From Vandiemenella viatica (Eukaryota > Arthropoda > Insecta > Orthoptera > Morabidae), in contig JARYHS010008074.1 in the NCBI GenBank assembly GCA_031002005.1, forward strand, positions 268,647,930 to 268,711,929: a DNA stretch of 64,000 nt. The letters are read 5' to 3'. The notes below the pieces were generated by a model, which was not told where the DNA came from, did not search any database, and was given only the letters and a program-made list of their open reading frames with translations. Below, in pieces: positions 29,100 through 41,159 of this stretch (positions are counted from its first letter, which is position 1; every line of letters begins with the position of its first letter). The position numbers and the translations under genes are program-made.

Positions 29100-30700
29100 G
29101 GTGTGTAGGTTGCTGTCCAAATATGTTCGACACCTTGTCAATAGATTCGGTGTCCAACTGTACCCTTTTCCTGTGTATATGTAATATGCACATACTGTTT
29201 AGCCTTGCATTTCCCATCATTGATTGGTTCCACATCTTGATCCTTCATAATGTACTACATGATCATTCAATGCTACATGTTGTTGCCGGAATAGTTATGT
29301 CAATCTTGATTGCCTCTCCTACCACTGAATAAAACAGGGTGGCTTGAGCAATCAAATCTGCTTATTGAATAAAGGATTCATTTAATGCTGCACCACTCAC
29401 TTCAACTGTCTTGAACATCTCGTACCACATGGTAGCCTCAGAAGTAAAAATCTGCAGAAAACGTCCATAAAAGTTCTGTGTATTCTCTGCCATGGCTAAA
29501 AGTGAAGGTTTGTCCAATTTTCTTATATTTTCTGCCTGTAGCCGTATATGCGAAAATTCTTTATTTGTGGAGGAAAAATGTATTTCAGAGAACTAATGAC
29601 TGAGTCTAGGTTTGGGATAAACTAATGACTGAGTCTAGCTATGGGACGAAGAATTCATTTGTATTTTCGGATGATTAATTTGATCTGTAGGTTTGCCTTG
29701 CCACTATTCCAGGAGGTTTAAATTCAATATTCGGATCGTCGCAAATTTTTCGAGCTTTGAAAATATCAGTGAACTCCATTGTGGCATTTCCACGGTGAGA
29801 TTGAAGAATGTCCATTCATTTATTTATATGACCATTATTGCCTTTAGATCCATATTTACTTGTTGTAATAGGGTGCACATGAGTTCGAGTTTGGCAGAAT
29901 AGGCAGCAATCACTAATAGTCACAATGTATGTTGGAGTTGTTGCAGTCGTGTAGAGCTGATATGCTTTGATTTTCGCTGCCGAATTTGGTGTTTGTGCGA
30001 AAATGCTTCTAAAACTTGTACGACAGTAATATAATTTTCAAAAAATTTTCTTATATTCTTATGCTGACCAATGCGTTTCAAAGAAGAGAGTTATATTTAG
30101 AAATTTATGTTGTCACCCGTCCCAGCAGCATTTCTCACTTCACTGACATTATTCAGTTCATTAATGACAAGATTCAGTGTAAGTCTTGCACAGTGGAAGA
30201 ATAGGGCCGTAGAATACTTGTCATTAATAATTTTCTGAACACCACTTAGATGACCAGCCATTGCAGCATAGCCGTCATATCCTTGAGGAACAAGTTTATT
30301 TAAATCAAAACTACAGTCTTCTAAAAAGTGAAAAATGATTTCAGAAATGGCTTTCACTTTCAACTGAGGATTTCTTCACAAATTTTTGAATTTTTTGTAT
30401 CTTTATCACAACATAGATAGTGAACACCACACCAATTGATAATTGCCACTGTACCACTAACATCCGCGGTTTCATCAGCTAACACTGAAAAAGATGAAGC
30501 ATGCTTCACCTCCTCAATTAATTTGCTTTTTAGACAATTGCAACAAAACTCTCTCTCAATTCATTTGGAATTTAGTGTGATATATACAATAAGTTTTTTA
30601 CTCCAAACTCTTATTTTTCGAAATCTCCTCCCAAGAATCAGCTTGAAAATTTGGCAGGTCTCTGGAAATGAAATCACTTGAAGTAGATGATCATGCTGTA
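29100..30700 (-). pseudogene. hAT-family transposase relic (DUF4371/ZMYM-like)
   Basis: Minus-strand remains of a hAT transposase of the DUF4371-containing type. The best-preserved block (30363-30097) reads KLVPQGYDGYAAMAGHLSGV then FFHCARLTLNLVINEL, matching the conserved GYDGAxxMSGxxSGVQ and VHCxxHxLNL blocks around the second catalytic Asp. Just upstream (about 30535-30430), SSFSVLADETADVSG matches the first-Asp block. Downstream pieces (about 29340-29100) include IDKVSNIFG, like the region before the C-terminal dimerisation domain. Many stops and frameshifts. TIRs and TSD not found. Confidence 0.75.
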
Positions 30701-31400
30701 TGCAAAATAAAATTGGTGATACCATGGATCCAAGTTTTAGACGATTTTCTTCAACTTCCTTAATATACTGTATTCAAAAATTTGTGAACACTCACTCCCC
30801 TTCTATCCACAATTTTTTTTTTTTTTTTCAAAGCTTGTCACAATGCCACTTACTTGTCATATGAGACTGCGCAGTTAATGACACTTATGATATTTAAGGC
30901 AAGGAGAAATAACAAAATGTCCTTGTAGACCGCGCTGCACTGGAGACTGAAACAAACAACATATTTGTTATAAAGACTTTTGCTATTGCTGAGTAGACCA
31001 ACCACGGGTAGGTTGAAAGCCATTCAGGTCGAAAGGCTCTTTTGGTATCAAGGTTTACTTCATTGTTAAAATTGTAAGTTTTACTTGGATCCCAAGGATA
31101 TCTAGTAATTTCAAAAGTACACCATTATCAATTTGATAATTAAAAATTAAACACATGCCTACATCCAATAATAAATTATTTATGCTCCTGCAGGTAGAAT
31201 CAAGCAATGAATCTTGTTGAAAGTCTTTGCTTATAAGCGAAAAGAAGGTATTAGTTAAGTAACAAGACAATTGGAAGATTAAGAAGTCTAAGGGGAAAAA
31301 AAAGAACAACAGGCTGAAAAGTATCCTATTAGTCCTATATGTCCTATTAGTACAGGTATTTTATACAGATTTTAGGGGTAACCTAAATAAAAAAAATAAT
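30701..31400. other. No gene recognised
   Basis: AT-rich with a T-run at 30808-30826. The minus-strand open frame at 31309-31055 is low-complexity and hydrophobic with no recognisable domain. Confidence 0.35.
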
Positions 31401-31401
31401 G

Positions 31402-32180
31402 TAAGCTGAAATTTGTCACAGACGTTCCTTAGTACCTAATCAACAAGTACTGGAAAGTCCCACGTGTGGGGTGTCCACGTCATAGTTTTTTTCAGGTCAA
31501 GAGGGCTTAAAAAGGGATTGAGTGCCAAATCGATATAAACTCGTTGTAACATTTAAAATGTCAGACTTACTAACATTTTATTGCACCCTAGGTAATAAGG
31601 AAAGTCTAAGCACTGCATAAAAGTGTAATATTATCACTATTATTATTTAAAAATAAAAGTATAGTCATATTTTATCATGAAGGCAGTACGAAATATAACT
31701 TTTTTTTTTTTTTTTTTTTTAATATCTCTGCATTGCGGAAAAACTGTCAAAGTTACCAGGTCGGGGCCATTGGTCAAAGTTGTAGTACACACTTTCAGCA
31801 TTAAAATGGTATATCAGTCATTCCTCTGTAACATATGGTTGTCGAGATACGCGTTTAAAACGGCACACGTTAGTCAGCGCTGGGCTGAGAGCTCCGTACG
31901 ATGCTCCCTGTTCATTATGGGTATCAACCTGAAAAAAATATAATGTGATTATGAAAATTGGCACAGTTGTTGTCTACTACCTAAGAAACATGTCATGAAA
32001 AGTCCCCATTTCTGAGGTGTCTTCTTCATAGTTTTATCAGGGCAAAAGTTCTTAAGTGGGGCTTAAATGCCATTATCAGTATAAATGTCTTGTAGCTCTT
32101 AAAATATCAGCTTTAGTATCATTTCGTCAGACCATAAGTAATTGGGGAGGCTAATTATTGAATGATGGCATAGTTTTTGG
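31402..32180. repeat. Two diverged direct-repeat units, ~545-bp period
   Basis: 31402-31640 and 31946-32180 share ordered phrases: 'AAATT.G.CACAG', 'TAC.TAA.....AAG.....GAAAAGTCCC'-like, 'TTCATAGTTTT.TCAGG', 'GCTTAAA....ATT..G....' and 'TCTTAAAATATCAG' against 'ATTTAAAATGTCAG'. Identity is perhaps 65-70% by eye. A T-run (31700-31720) lies between them. The type is unknown; it may be an old satellite-like or transposon internal repeat. Confidence 0.5.
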
Positions 32181-32534
32181 TGCAATTATTGTACAAAAGC
32201 AAACAGGAATTCTTCAAATTTTTCAGAGTGAACTTTAAGGGTCAAATACCAGTCACATTTGTATTTCAGCAAGTTTGAGTCTATAACTTTTGAAACAATT
32301 ATAAGATAGCGCGATGATCCATGTCCGTGTTTTATACCTACATCTATTAATTATTCTGAGTTCTTCAAACTCGAGCTAGATTTTATTCATCCTAAGGGTG
32401 AAACACTGGTCAAGTTCGTATTTGGTCAGATCAGGTCAACCTGTCACAATCTTTGACCCTAAACTATTCTAGACCCATGACGATACGCAAAAAACACTAG
32501 TAGATTTTAAAATGTCCCTTGTTAAAAAGGTTTA

Positions 32535-34367
32535 TTAACCCTTTCCTCCCTGACGGTACTTATAATTACCACTGTATTTACCACCATATAATTCAACAAT
32601 ACCAGTGTCCACTGCATTATTAAGCCTGTTGATGTATTGTTGTATGATTAAGTCAGACAATGGCAACATTTATTTTTAAATTTCTGGGTGAAATTGCCGA
32701 GAAATTAATTTTCTAAGTTGGGGCTTGACAGCATACTGACGAAAGTAACAAGTGGTACATTACAATGAATTTTTAGATGATAATTTACTTGGTAAGTGTC
32801 AATTTCTGTTATTACTTTTTTAGTTTGAACATTTAACCATATATTTTTTACCTATAAAATATGTTTTTCTAGTTTCTTTACTAAATAATCTAAAAAAACC
32901 AACGTGGACCATCAGGGAGTTCTGGGTAGTTTTATACAGATTATTGGTCAATAGATTTAGCAAGTATACAATTGGTTTTATCATTGTTTTTGATATTTTC
33001 AAATGGATATTTTTATGAAATACGCTCTGATTGAAGCTCTTCTCTTAGAAGTTTATAATTTATCAGCTCTTCTCTTAGAAGCTTATAATTTATCAAGGCA
33101 AAAATGAAGAAATGACTGGAATGTTCTCAGATTACTCATTAGGTCAAAGAGTGGTCTTAGAATTGACTGAAAAAATGGAGCAATGCCGATGTTATCTAGT
33201 ATTATCATTATTTTTCATCAGTTTCATTATTAAAAAACTGAAACAACTTTTGTTTGTGGGAGAATCAGACCCTACTGCAAGGGACTTTCTAACAATGTGC
33301 TGATGGAAAACTAAAATGAGGAGATTGTGACAATGAATTTACAAACCTAGGTATTTGCTACTGGAAATGGAAGGATAAAAAGGTATTTAGTATCAAATTT
33401 TCATGGCAGAAGTGAAACTCCACTACACTGGTTGGGGTAAATGGCAACTTCAACCAATGGGCCCTCTCTCGGGTTGGATTGGTGACCTGGTGGATCTTGG
33501 ACCAGAGGGCCTCTCTGGCTGGTCATCGGGGGCCACCTCCGGCAGTAAGTCCCGTAGCATTTTGCCCATCCTGCCACCCTGTTGTTACACCACTAGTTAT
33601 ATGCAAAGAAAAAGATGGATTGAAGTCGACAATTTCATGCTCAGCAGTCAAGGACTACAATACCTTCATGTGTGGGGTTGATACTGCTTACCAGCTGATG
33701 GCTTTGTGCAATGCTGACAGAAGATTTCCGAAATCATGGTAAAGATTGTTTTTGGGAATTCTGGATGTTGTATTTGTCAATTCCTATAACATAAATGGTC
33801 CGATATTTGAAAAAAAGTCTGTAAAAAATTTTAGAAGATCCTTTGCACAAGGTATGATGACTATGTAGGATATTGGTAAGAAGAAAAGGTCATCTATATA
33901 TATTTCACCAAGCCCTCATCCATTCAAACAACACAAGTCATACTATTCCACAATGAGAGATGTAAGATTGGGAAACAGAGGTATACATTGTCCCTAATTT
34001 GTAAAAATCAGATGAAGATGTGAAGTATGTAGAATGAAGAAAATACAGTCAAAACATCATTCCAAAAGCTGTCTTTTGTGTCTGAATGAGCAAAAAGAAT
34101 TTTTTTTTTTTTTTTTTTTTTGAATATCATGAGGCAAACATTTCATACCAATATGAACATAATTGATTTCAATTGCTATTTCTGTACGTCATGTAATACA
34201 CAAAGTCCCTGATGGTACTTATAAGTACCGGCTTAGTAATTAGCACTTAGAGTTCCAAAAAAAAATTGAAAAAATTATGTGTGTTTAATTTCAAGTACCT
34301 TTATACAAATATATAATTGAAATTATAAATTTCCCTTTTTTTCCAATAGCCGGTAGGAAAGGGTTAA
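32535..34367 (+). mobile_element. piggyBac-like element relic
   Basis: Bounded by TTAA at 32535-32538 and 34364-34367. The left end is CCCTTTCCTCCCTGACGGTA and the right end is the inverse complement CCCTTTCCTACCGG. A subterminal copy of the TGA-GGTACTTATAAGTACC palindrome lies at 34205-34232, matching the left subterminal TGACGGTACTTATAATTACC. The transposase remains lie between. This TTAA plus CCCT end structure is diagnostic of piggyBac. About 1.83 kb, shorter than an autonomous copy. Confidence 0.88.
33108..34085 (+). pseudogene. piggyBac transposase relic
   Basis: C-terminal part of a piggyBac (DDE) transposase in shifted frames. LGQRVVLELTEKMEQ (about 33136) and ESDPTARDFLT precede a segment with SNFHGR (about 33395). 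Then comes KDYNTFMCGVDTAYQLMALC (about 33650), corresponding to the conserved YNxxMGGVDxxDQ block with the third catalytic Asp. A LFLGILDVVFVNSYNI stretch follows, and a C-terminal Cys-rich finger (CEVCRMKKIQSK.....CLLC, about 34020-34075). The N-terminal domain is missing. A GC-rich ~120-bp piece at about 33420-33540 does not fit the family and may be a small insertion. Confidence 0.8.
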
Positions 34368-35434
34368 TGTTGATAATAAAATTCATAGTAAAACTGTGCA
34401 ATAAATAGGTAAGAAAAATACCTCCAGTTAATGAAATGGTTTCATTTTTAGATTTCTATTATTATTTATTGTTAAATCTAACGTTATTTATCTTATTTTT
34501 TCCGTCTCCTTTGTATCTGTATATTAATTACTAGTTGTACCCATGATTTTGTTCATGATGGCGATCCGTGCGGACACAAATCAAATGCAATAATTAAATT
34601 CTGGTTTTTATTATGATTATACAAACATTTAGTTATCTATCTACTATTATTATAAACGAGAAAATCTGTAAGTTTGTTAATCACGCCAAATTCGCCGAAC
34701 CCATTTTAATCAAGCTTAGTACCTTTCGGACTAGAACTATCTGTTTGCTTATAACTTGAAATCTACTGGACGGATTTAGATGTGATTTTCACTGTTAAGT
34801 AAGACTAGTTGGTGCCTGTTGCTTTGTTCATGTTTGTCAAGAATTTTGAAGGTTTATATTTCATTTACTCGGAAGACTAAATATTGCGAATATAAAAAGT
34901 ATCATATTTTACTGCCTGCCAAATCAGCCAGCAATACACCAGTGAAAGTTCTATCAAAATTGACTCACAGACTTCACCAGTTCTTCCTTATAAAATAAGG
35001 CATCAAATGAGCATTAGCACCCACAAGGTTTTCTAAAAGTTGGCACTCTGGTTATAGTTAACCACTCAAAACTAAACTTGTTATCTCTATCCACATTACT
35101 GGAAATACTTTTCGAATTTAGTATTAATCTCCCAACATCCGAATTACTTTTAAATTCATCCATTAAGCTCTCTCAAATAAACAACCTCTCTTTCGATAAC
35201 CAACAGTCACATCAATACAAAACCATAAAATTTTCTTCATACGTTATGGTAGAGTACTGACAGTTTTTGTGTTAATCCTTAGATTTTTTTAAGTACCTTT
35301 GACTGAATCTACACTTGAATCTTTTTGAAATAATTGCATTTTTAAACACGCAACACACGAAAATTGTTCTTTCATGTAATGGTCGACTCCTGATTAAAAA
35401 TTAAATTCTTGTTTCTTCTTCATTTATTGGTCAA
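34368..35434. other. No gene; short dispersed-repeat-like segment at 34640-34800
   Basis: 34640-34800 ('TATTATTATAAACGAGAAAA', 'CGCCAAATTCGCCGAACCCA', 'GGACGGATTTAGATGTGA') resembles a very common insect interspersed-repeat phrase of unknown class that I recall but cannot assign. No coding content is seen. Confidence 0.4.
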
Positions 35435-35755
35435 TTAGAATCTTCTTGAAGCTCCTTGATGATCCTTGCATCTCCTTCTTTCTTGTATTTTGTATGCTAA
35501 CAGTGATCTGATTTCGTTGCGAAGGTTGATATATTTTCCAGATTCATTGTAAGTGAATATTCTGCCTCCAGTAACCATTGATAAATCCTTTGCAGGGTAG
35601 CCAACAATTACTGATGCTCCTAACAGGTAGCCTTTTAACTGTCTCAAGCATATGAGCGTTATGTTACATTCCTCTCCTTCACTTTCTTCCTATCAATTTT
35701 TACTTATTTTCTTTTAATATGTTCCAGTTTCAGTGAGAGATACTATTACTACCTA
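35435..35755 (-). pseudogene. Unidentified minus-strand frame within repeat Z copy 2
   Basis: A ~75-codon open frame includes GYLLGASVIVGYPAKDLSM and GRIFTYNESGKYINLRNEIR. Its upstream codons are shared with the Z copy at 6240-6300, where the same frame is broken by stops. The texture is protein-like with no low complexity. I do not recognise the family. Residual coding from an old transposon or endogenous virus is the simplest explanation. No start codon in context and no promoter is visible. Confidence 0.35.
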
Positions 35756-36215
35756 GTGATAAAACGTAGATCCACAAAATTCTATTTATTTCTGTTACTT
35801 CTCGCAGCCAAAAAAATATAAAATCTTCATAATATTCATTTTCAAATAAACAATTTCCTCAAATTAACTGCCAAGCTAATACCCCTCTCATTATATCCAT
35901 TCATGTGAGCCAAGGCATACAGCCTAGGATCCACATGTATCCTGCTATGCCATTCTGTTCACTTCCCCATACTGACTGTTAATGTCTCGATAGCTAGCGA
36001 GTGCATTCTCGCCCAATAATGGAGGCTTCCCAGACTCCCATCTGCCCCAACAACAGTGAGTGCTGGAGCAACTCAAACAATGCTTCATTATTAAACTGAA
36101 GTCAATATTACAGGAGAGTCAAAAAAGTTGATTTACATCTGACATACTTTAAAACTACGAGAATAACTAGAGAAAAAGGAGTGGGCTGGTCATATGTGGA
36201 AATATGTTGAATCTT
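35590..36215. repeat. Repeat Z, copy 2 (uninterrupted, EV1 empty site at ~35763)
   Basis: A continuous copy of the repeat that EV1 split at 6414/28298. 'ACCTAGTGATAAAACGTAGATCC' at 35751-35773 spans the junction. The homology runs 35590-35766 to the left half and 35763-36215 to the right half. Confidence 0.8.
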
Positions 36216-39200
36216 ACCAGCCACATCTACTATATCTACATTTAGTTTCTGCTGTACTTCTTTGTACTTTCCACGCAGTCATTTTTCTTTGTCTTTCTTC
36301 TTTTATCTGATTTCTAAAGTTTCCAAATCACTATCTTCCTGCTTTGTTTAGAGAATTTCAATGCCTTTTCCTCTAATCTTTCAGTTTCCAAATTTTTTTC
36401 TAGATCCTAATTTTTTGCCTGCTATTTAGACGTTCTTTTGCCAGTCTTGATTATCTCCATCTTCACTATGTTCTGTTTTTGTTAATTTTCTTTCAGAGTT
36501 ATTTTTTAGATCCATATTTATTCATGTTTCACTGTGAAACTCTCACTAATTACTTAGGGCCAAACTCACTGTCTTTGCAAATTACTATTTTATGTGAGAT
36601 TCTTCCACATTGCTCACTTAACAAGTGTTCTTTGTTCTCGAGAAATTTTATATACACTTCATCAGATTGCGGTATTACAGTTTCTGAATTTCTGTTTAGC
36701 CATGATATAACATAGCTGATATCTTCATGTGTCCTCTGAGCATTCATATTTATATATTCTTTTTTTAATGATTGTTAAATTTTATGTGATTCGTTTATAA
36801 TTTCCATAAAATTTTAGCAGCCTACTTCCTCGATCATTTCTTTCCTCAAGGCAAAAATTACCTGAATTGCTCTCTTTTTTTCCCTTCTCTTATAACTGCA
36901 TTCCAAATGCCCATGTTTATCAGATCTTACTTGCCTTAACATTTTGAATACACACTTTGATTTCAGTATATATTTTGTTTATCATACCATTGTCTTCATG
37001 TGATGTCGGCATGTATGGGTTGTGAATAATAAGTTCCTGTACTCCTCAGAATAACTCTGTCACCAAACTTCGTAACAACTCATCAGTTTTCCTACTCTCT
37101 AATTTATTATAAATCTCCTATCACTGATTCTGTTGACAGATTGTGTGTTAGTATCTGTATATTCCCAAGAGTAAAAATCTGGTGGATCGTACCATTTATG
37201 ATAATTAATACCAACAATGCTGTTTCTAATATTCTGCGCTTTGACTTACAGAATTCTTCTTTGAGTAGTCCCACCTGGATATCAAATTGGTGAACTGTTT
37301 TACTTCTGTAATATTTTACCCAGGAAGAAGCCATCATTCATTATAACATTTGAGAGAATTACTTGATCTTGGGGATACCCTTTTAGGTATTTGTTCATTA
37401 CTTTTTGCGTTTCCATGCCACTGATAATTTCTGATTCATTCTCCTTTAGAGCTGTTTCCAAGTCAAATGGTATAAAGTGCTCTCACCCTTCCAGAAGGCC
37501 GTATGTAAGCAGTGCTTGAATCATTCAGTAGCCAGAGCATCATCCATGCAAATGAAATACAATATGAGGAAGGTAGTTTGACACTTGATTGGAAGAGGTT
37601 AATACAGTCCTGTTGGTTTATGTATAAAACATGTGTTCAACCTGATGTACAGTCCATTTATAGAGAGGCATACGTAGGAGCTGGGGTTTTGGAGGCATGT
37701 CCATTGATAAGATGATTTTCTCAGTTTTACAAATGGAATCAGTTATTTGATGTTTTTCAATGCTTTTTGTTTATGGGGTGGGTATATGTAGAGTGTAAAA
37801 TCTTTGAGGTTTGATGTTGAAGCTTCTGTCTTGGAATTAAGAGGGGGAGGGTGTAATGAGAAGTTGTTGGCTCAAGTCTTGTGAGATTATACTATATCTT
37901 AGTACCGACAACAAGTTCTTACTGTGTTGGTAACAAATAGCTATCGAACACAGTTCAAAGTTTATGAGGACATCCGACTTGAATTCATCACATGATCTCC
38001 AAGTACTCGTGGATTTAGATTGCTTCTAATGACCTTGTGGCAGTTACCCTCACCATGCTTATTACTTCTGACTGGTGCAGACAAACTTTACAATAATATT
38101 AACTTGAGCAAATATGGCTGACCACTACTTCTGGTCCTCCAGCCAGTCATACTAATGTAAAATTTTGTTATAATCCAAGGAGCCGGTATCAGCTGTAGTC
38201 ATGGAGTTTCACAAATTGGAAACATGTTATTAATAGTAATTATTACACCAAAATTCAAAGTTATTTTCACTATTATGCAAGAATGAATGTGGACTGAGAG
38301 TTGTAACTAACCTGTCTAATTTTGCAAATTTCTACTGATTTTGGGCACATGCATTCAAAAAAGTTTAATTTTGGAGGGGTTAAAATAGAGGTGGAAACTC
38401 TGACTAAATAAGCCTAGAAGGACAAAGTGCTTTGGGCCAGGTAGCGGCCAGGCTGAAAGGTATTAAAACCAAAGAGTAAAGGAGCTATGTGAGTGCTAAA
38501 GCAGAGAGATTGAGAAAGTCCTGAAGAATGGAAAGATTGGTGTAATAAGACAGTCTTTGTTGTACCAAGACTTGTAATGTGAGAATAGATATAATGTGAG
38601 AGAAAAGGGGGGGGGGGGTAATTTTGATTGGCAGGTTTTGAGCGGTAAAGCTTATTGTTCATCTTGTCTCTTGAGTGCTAAGAATATATTCATGATACAC
38701 CCCTTTATCACCCATTGTTATTGTTGCTGAGAATAGTAAGCACTTGGCGTGCCAATGTTATTACTGCCTTGCACATGACCCCCTTACTGTTCAAACCATT
38801 TCAGACTCCTCATGCCATCAACAACGTGCAGATTAAAGAGGCTAATTTATATTGATTCTCTGTCATATTATCATTATTTTAGCAAAAATACAATGAAGTA
38901 GACAGAATATGTTTATGAAAAATTATGTTATGACAGTGTGTGATGGCAAAATACGGAACATAAAGTTTAGTGAATAGTATTTAAGAGTGGTAGTCATAAG
39001 CATAAAATACAAATTTATTTTGTAATATAGGTTAATGAATCATTTGGCAAATACTTGAATGCCCTGCAGCTTGTGATAGCAAAAGTTTCTTGTATTTGGT
39101 CAAAATTTAAATGATTCCCGGTAAGTATTGAATGATTTAGAAGTCTCTGGTGTATAGGTTTTTTTTTTTCTTCTTCGCGAAATGGCAAATGAATTAGAAA

Positions 39201-39270
39201 TAAGCTTTTGTTATTGATTGTACAATGTTCAAATGTTCTGCGATGTATGAATTCTCATCTTTCAGCAGAT
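36216..39270. other. No gene recognised (about 3 kb)
   Basis: Short minus-strand frames at 36747-36550 and 37337-37107 look protein-like but match nothing I know; they may belong to the same decayed element as the frame at 35435-35755. A G-run of 10 occurs at about 38607-38616. No splice-flanked exon or TE boundary was found. Confidence 0.35.
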
Positions 39271-39273
39271 ATA

Positions 39274-40456
39274 CATTGCCCGACAAAAATAGGCAGAAGG
39301 GGAGGAAGAAATGAAATGAAACTTCACAGATTGGCAGGGTATTTGATATTACAGCGGTAGCAAAATTGAGACAAATTTACAAAGAACTTTGCCGTATGAA
39401 CCCATTTTTCAGTATGATGTTGCACCTCTCTTACCTGGATGCATTCACTGATTTGATGGAGAAAGATGTCATGAAGCCATTTTATTCTCTCCTAACAAGT
39501 CCTTGGTATCCTGGATACTGGCACTGGTACAGAGTTGATGTCGGAGCTGGTCCCAAATATGTTATATCGGGGCAGGTCTGGGATCCTTCTGGCCATTGGA
39601 GTACCTCAGCTTCACATATATGGTTCCTAGAGACGTGCTGTGTGTAGACAAGCATTACTCTGTTAGAAAAAATGGCACCACGATACTGTTGCATGAAAGG
39701 TAACATATGAGGATGCACAATGTCCATGAAGTTCTGTTGTGCCATCAGAGTTCCCTCGATTACTACCAGCTGCAACTTGAAGTTTTACCCATCGATTCCT
39801 CAAACCCTGATGCCAGGAGTAACACGGCTGTGCCAAAACATTGGAAGAATGGGACTATTCCCCATGTCACTGCCATACTCACTGATTATGAGTACAGGAT
39901 TGCAATTCATTGCTGAACACAATATGACTCCATTCATTAGCAGTCCATGCTTCCCAGTCACGGCACCACTCCAAACACAGTCATTTCTGTTGTGGTGTTA
40001 GCGGCAGCCTGCACACGGAATGACAGTTTCCTATTCTGGCTGCTGCTAGTCTCCAACCAACGTGCGGGATGACACAGACTGTAGGGGAGAGTTCATTACT
40101 TGTTCGTGGATGGCAGGCATAGATGTGAAATGATTACAATGTGCTTAGTGCACACTATGGTGATCCTCACTCGCAGTGGTCAAATGTTGTGTATGACTGC
40201 CTCATGCTCCCATGTAGCCAAACTTCAGGCCACATGCTGCACAAATCTGGGTATTATATGATTCAACCAGCCAGCCAACCGGAGACTCATAGTGATGCCC
40301 CTTCAAAAATCAGCCGGGAGCTGATAACGCTGTCTACCATGAGTATTTGGCATCTTCATGTATTTCACATTGACCACTCAACATCTGATACTGTTCCTGC
40401 ATCTTATATACCCTACCAGGCAACAACAATAAACACTGATTTAATCGGGTGCCCAG
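39274..40456 (-). pseudogene. Tc1-like DNA transposon relic
   Basis: The left end CATTGCCCGACAAAAATAGGC (39274 on, after TA) is a degenerate Tc1-type terminus. The right end near 40447 (TCGGGTGCCCAG) is its poor inverse match, so that boundary is uncertain. On the minus strand 39775-39482 reads VVIEGTLMAQQNFMDIVHPH then LPFMQQYRGAIF, the region before the second catalytic Asp in Tc1 transposases. The Asp-containing QQDNARPHT block itself is destroyed (frameshift), and the third-Asp block survives as a WPEGSQTCPDI-like echo. Several frame changes occur upstream. Dead. Confidence 0.75.
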
Positions 40457-40794
40457 TCATAGAGACCTGGAACTCTTAACCATGTATGTATGTGTTTAAA
40501 GTTACATTGACAACCTACCATATCTTTAATTTATTCTATTTTTTTCCTGGCAATTGTATTAATGAGCAGTATTTATCATTGAAGAAATTGCTATTAATTT
40601 TTTCTTCCTTAATTTCATTTATATTAAATCACTAGAGCTTGTGCCTCCTCATTTATATTATAAAACTCACATCCTCACTATAAATTTTATACACAGTTGT
40701 TCAGCAAAATTCATTGTCTAATAATTTTCAGGTTATTTTCCAAATGCGATCATCAGTGAGTGTAATCTTGTCAACGCCTGCACCTGATATGAAC

Positions 40795-40864
40795 ATGTCT
40801 CACCCTGATTATGAGCAAACTGCACACGATCATGCAGCTTTACTTGTGCTTGTTAAACAGATTG
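40795..40864 (+). CDS. TRAPPC9: TRAPPC9-like gene, first recognised coding exon
   Basis: A host gene exon encoding the N-terminus of the TRAPP II subunit TRAPPC9/NIBP (Trs120-like; Drosophila brunelleschi). This protein is part of a tethering/Rab-GEF complex at the Golgi. The predicted peptide MSHPDYEQTAHDHAALLVLV resembles the vertebrate N-terminus (Met-Ser-x-Pro-Asp-Tyr, then a ..DHQTLLVVVQPVG-type end). The exon ends in a good donor ATTG|GTAAGG at 40864/40865 in phase 1. An upstream in-frame ATG at 40744 would add 17 residues, and an acceptor-like TTTTCAG at 40724-40730 could open the exon there. I chose 40795 by similarity to known starts. There is no sign of damage. Confidence 0.8.
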
Positions 40865-40967
40865 GTAAGGATTTGTAACATTGTGAAATTAACTTTTAGG
40901 TCTACCAAAAAAATGCTGGAGGTTCATGAAATATTTTTTTCTTTTTTAAAATTCATTACTCTTTTAG

Positions 40968-41159
40968 GTAATCAACTAAAGCAGAAGAATTTTAATCGCA
41001 TATTTGAGCGTATTATTCGAATAAATCACATTAAAATAACAGATTCAAATGGAGTGCCACGTGAAATACTTGCACGTTACATAAAAGATTATCCTGTGGA
41101 GAACAATGACTGGGGAGATTTTCAAACCCATCGCCGCTTGCTTGGACTGATATCAGTTG
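40968..41159 (+). CDS. TRAPPC9: TRAPPC9-like gene, second recognised coding exon
   Basis: A 192-nt exon preceded by an acceptor (TTCATTACTCTTTTAG, ending 40967) and followed by a donor TTG|GTATGT (41159/41160). Both introns are phase 1, and the first is only 103 bp. It encodes NFNRIFERIIRINHIKI and then DYPVENNDWGDFQTHRRLLG, the strongly conserved TRAPPC9 block (family form ..YPPENNEWGDFQTHRKxxGLI). No stop codon, and no frame break across the junction with the first exon. The next exon is not in the window, so the following intron exceeds 22.8 kb and contains composite block II and other elements. Confidence 0.88.

Noticed and set aside
33403..33681. 92-codon plus-strand frame with Gly/Trp-rich sequence
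   Set aside because: It lies inside the piggyBac transposase relic in a mixed frame and has no known domain.
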